Below are positions 60,917 to 64,000 of a DNA stretch of 64,000 nt, in pieces (the first letter of the stretch is position 1; each line of letters begins with the position of its first letter). This DNA is from Emiliania huxleyi CCMP1516 (lineage: Eukaryota; Haptophyta; Isochrysidales; Noelaerhabdaceae). The stretch is taken from positions 3,625 to 67,624 of the forward strand of contig NW_005199044.1 in the NCBI RefSeq assembly GCF_000372725.1, in the 5' to 3' direction. The position numbers and the translations under genes are program-made. The notes beneath the pieces are model-generated. The model searched no databases. It saw nothing but the letters and a program-made list of their open reading frames with translations, and was not told where the DNA came from.

Positions 60917-61632
60917 GGCGCTGCTCGCCCGGAGCATATCGTGTCGTGCGCCGCTCTTGATGTTGAGACGTGGTTTTTTGGTGTGTGCTGAGAGTCGAGG
61001 CTCAAGAGCTGGGCGGAGGGTTGGACTGTAGTCCACACACCGCCCAATGGTCGCGTGCACTAACATGTTGTGTTTTGGCGCGCGCGGGGGGCTTGTCTAT
61101 TGCTGCGCGAGCGAGCTTTTCGCTCGCCGGGACAACGATCAATCTCGGGACACGCACCGCACTGCGCACACACCAGTCAGACTCGGCAGTCACCACCCCA
61201 CACGCACAGACGACAGTCTCGACAGACGGCTGCAAGTGCAACTACAGTCTACAGCCAACACACGCGCACATATATCATAATATAAAAAGCCGTGTAGAGA
61301 GAAGAGATCGCTCTCAGAAGTGACTCATTGCAACTCAGGGTCAGGCAGAGAGAGAGCAGAGACGAGACTCGAGAGAGCACACAGGAGTGATAGGAGAGCA
61401 CACACCTCACGCCACACACGCGCACACTGACACGATAGACGCATGCACACACACACGACACACCGCTCTTATACACACACACTCTGACACACACATTCAA
61501 ACAACCACCAAAACAAGAGCACACGCCCACACAAACCACCGTATGCCGTGTACGTGTAAGATTGAGCTGCGCGCGGAGCCGCGTGCACCGCTACCTTTGA
61601 TGGCTAGCGGGGCCATTCCCTTGCTCCCCGAC
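60917..61632. other. spacer between convergent genes
   Basis: Tail-to-tail spacer with a (CA)-rich stretch at about 61398-61540. No dispersed repeat of families A-C. Confidence 0.6.
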
Positions 61633-63250
61633 TCAGAGCTCGCCCTTGAGAAAGGCGTCGAGCATTAGGAGGCTGGCCATGGGCTGGTCGAGCGGAACCA
61701 TGTGGCCGGCGCCGAAGACGCGCAGGAAGGTCAGGCCCTCGGCCGCCTGCGCCTCGCCAGCCTGCTTTCCCTCGGCGGACCACGGTTTGACCGGCGCTGC
61801 GTCGAAGGCGGCCTTGCCGGGCCAATCCATGCCGCGCACCCACGCCTGGTTGCCAAGCCACTGGAAGGGGGAACGGGGGGTGAGGGGGACAACCTCAGCA
61901 GCGGGCGTACCTCTCCGGACGGGCGCACGGCGTGCACTCCACACGGGTGACTCTACGCGGGCGCACATTGCAGATGAAGTCCTGGTCGCCCGCGTAGATG
62001 AGTACCCGGATGCCCGCGCCGAGCAAAGCGGGGATTTGCGTTTGATAGTTCTTCATCCAGTCGCCCATAAACATTTTGTTCACCTGGGGGTGAGGGGGTG
62101 CGAGTCTGTGCGCATGGATGGGGGCGGGTGCCCGCGTGCTAGGGATCTTGCAAGGGATATGGCGCACCTTGAAATTGCAGCTCTGCCACGTGCCAGTGCC
62201 CGTTCGGATGTGGAGCGCCGTCCGCACCTCTGGTCGATCCAAGAACTTTCCAACGCCTGAAAAATCGTAGCACAGCGGAGGTTTTGCGCACTTGATCCGC
62301 ATGTCGTACCTGCGGGTGCGGCGGAGCAGACACGGGTCGCGAGAGGAACGACGTGCCTGACCACCAATGCGGGCATCCGCTCACGGATTCATGCCCGTGA
62401 GCTGATAGGGCGCCGTCAACGCCGCATTGCACGTCTCATATGCCGCGACGCACGCGAGCTTCGAGACGACCCCCTCGCCACCGTTGCACCGGCGGATCGC
62501 CTTGATGCAGCCCGGAACCGCCTTTGCCATCTTCTCGTATGTTGCGTTGCTCACCGCAGGCTGGTGCTGGTTGGTGGACACGGCCATGGCCGGATAGTAT
62601 GCGTACTGCACCTCGGGGTCGGTCAGGCCATTGCCGACTGACATGCCGACCAGGTTGATGTGTGGCGCCCCACCCGCGCCATTGCCGACCCAAACACGGT
62701 GCGCCACGTTGGGCACGTAATGGCCGGCATACGACTCGCCGAACACAAAGAAAGCGTTGGAACGCAGGGCCGGGTGCGCGCCGAAGAAGGCTTGCAGGAA
62801 GGCGTACATATCGTTTCCCACCCCGACCTCGTCGTGGTCAAAGGCGGTGCCATAGGAGAAGCCGGTCCCGACTGGCTGATCCACGTACAGCAAGTTGGCG
62901 TGCGTGTTCCACGAGGCTGCGTTGGGGATGGTGGTCATCCCATCCGGAGACACCTTGCAGGGGCCATTCTCTCCAAAGAGAGCCACCTCGCTGCTGCAGC
63001 CGGGCCCGCCAGTGAGCCAGAGCACGACGGGATCAGTGTCGGGCGACGACCGCGACGAGAAGAACCAGTAGAAGAGGTGCTTGTCACCCGTGGAGAGATT
63101 GAAGTAGCCCGAGTACTGCTGGACCTGAGTGTCGCAGAAGCTGCTCGGGCCACCGGCGGCGTGGCTGACCTCTGAGAGCGCGCCCGACGGCGGCTTGACG
63201 GCGGCCGTCGCGTTGAGGATCGAGAGGGCCGAGAGCAAGTGCACGTACAT
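61633..63250 (-). CDS. serine carboxypeptidase (peptidase family S10)
   Basis: Four exons, 63250-62385, 62309-62168, 62083-61967 and 61860-61633, all GT-AG, give 450 residues. The ATG at 63250 opens a signal peptide (MYVHLLSALSILNATAAV); an upstream in-frame segment follows an AG and has no ATG. Family blocks: YSGYFNLSTGDKHLFYWFF, VVLWLTGGPGCSS, ENGPCKV, ASWNTHANLLYVDQPVGTGF, the nucleophile Ser in VFGESYAGHYVPNVA, the Asp in VLIYAGDQDFICN and the His in FGAGHMVPLDQP. The triad is complete. S10 enzymes remove C-terminal residues in the vacuole/lysosome or secretory lumen; some plant members are acyltransferases, which cannot be excluded. The N-glycosylation sites LNAT and FNLS support a secretory route. 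A family C repeat lies 330 bases upstream. Confidence 0.95.
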
Positions 63251-63579
63251 CGGGGAACCGGCCCTCTTGCACTGCAATGAAAAAGAATTTCACCGTTTTA
63301 ATAATCACAGCAGGTGTGGGTGACTCCTGCCGCCGCCCCTGCCACCCCTGTGTCAGTGTGCCTGTGGTAGTGAGAGACTGCCAGCGGGAAGCTGGAGGCA
63401 GGTCACTAGACTGAGATGAGACCGCCAGTGGAGTTGGGAGCCCACCGCACCGTACACCGCGCTGCGAGCCTGTCGTGTCCCTTGTCAGGAGCAGGAGAGC
63501 CCCACCTGTCCCCCTGATCGTCCTTCCAAAATCCTGCTCGTGCAGGTGGGGACCCTGTCCTCCTCCCCCATCCCTCGTC

Positions 63580-63745
63580 TGGGTTTGAGCACTTGAGCAC
63601 TGGATAGGGTCGATTCCGCATGGTACGGGACCCCTCGATCGTCTCGCCCTCCCTCACTGGTGTGTTCATTGGGGGGGGTCATAACAAACACGGTACGGGA
63701 TCGAGGTGCACGCTGCAGGAGCAGTGTCGTCCCCCCTCTCCCCGA
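63580..63745 (+). repeat. dispersed repeat family C
   Basis: Nearly identical to 45920-46085 and inverted relative to the copy at 5008. It is upstream of the carboxypeptidase gene. Confidence 0.92.
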
Positions 63746-64000
63746 CGGCGATGGCGGTGTGACCGATCGAGCTACAAGAGGAGCTTGTTCAGCAGGATCC
63801 GGGATAGTCTGATGCACTACCTCACTGGGCCTGAGACCATCAGCCAGCATCCTGTCACCGTCTCGGGTTTGTGTGGGATCGAACCACTCCGGGATGGGCA
63901 AGCCCATCGTTCATTGTGAGTCGTGCCTTTCCCCACTGGTTAATTGTCAAAATTCCTGTTGTGCAAGAGGGGAGGGGGCTCTGACGGAGTGTGTGGTGGG
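63746..64000. other. window end, no gene recognised
   Basis: No supportable feature to the right of the repeat. Confidence 0.5.

Noticed and set aside
62381-63277. Upstream start of the carboxypeptidase at 63277
   Set aside because: That codon is TTG directly behind an AG; the ATG at 63250 gives a proper signal peptide.
63840-63910. tRNA-like T-arm (GGTTCGATCCC on the minus strand)
   Set aside because: No matching A box, acceptor stem or cloverleaf at the required spacing.

Overview
The window looks like nuclear DNA of a GC-rich unicellular eukaryotic alga, most likely a haptophyte of the Emiliania/Gephyrocapsa huxleyi type. The identification is inferred from several features: intron-containing genes on both strands, about half of the reconstructed introns starting with GC instead of GT, very high coding GC with Ala/Arg/Pro/Gly-rich proteins, abundant (GA)n, (CA)n and (AAAG)n arrays, and a plastid-type gene (CGL160-like). 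There are three 100-base N gaps (10573-10672, 26412-26511, 52273-52372).

Layout. 1-11.6 kb: an acyl-CoA-binding/ketoacyl synthase III fusion, a secreted glycosyltransferase-like protein, a zinc finger-EndoU ribonuclease, a TOM22-like mitochondrial import subunit, then a large inverted repeat around the first gap. 11.6-25 kb: an unknown membrane protein, a DUF819 transporter-like protein, a phospholipase A2-like protein, an AIG1/GIMAP-like GTPase, a CGL160-like plastid ATP synthase assembly factor and a PKA-type kinase. 25-39.6 kb: an unknown multi-exon gene broken by the second gap, a small membrane protein, a transportin-3/importin-13-like receptor, a RanBP2-zinc-finger protein, an AT-rich element with terminal inverted repeats, a PWWP protein and an aquaporin with altered NPA boxes. 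39.6-42.8 kb is gene-poor or holds a gene of tiny exons that could not be resolved. 42.8-64 kb: dCTP pyrophosphatase, the RAD6/UBE2A ubiquitin-conjugating enzyme, an ABM-domain monooxygenase, a J-domain/PH/FN3/adaptin-appendage protein, an NVL-type AAA ATPase crossing the third gap, a DUF4419 gene with an apparent frameshift, a VHL-like/UIM protein, a sugar-transporter-type MFS protein and a serine carboxypeptidase.

The genes do not form one pathway; this is ordinary dispersed eukaryotic gene content. What ties the window together is its non-coding structure. Several dispersed repeat families (called A, B and C here) recur upstream of genes. All seven recognised copies of family A and all three of family C lie 5' of a gene and in a constant orientation relative to it, and none lies in a tail-to-tail gap. 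This is the strongest candidate for an undescribed system. Two introns also contain a degenerate copy of the start of the exon that follows, and six of eleven GT donors read GTGCGC.

Exon boundaries were deduced by hand from reading frames, splice dinucleotides and remembered family motifs. No alignment or transcript was available.
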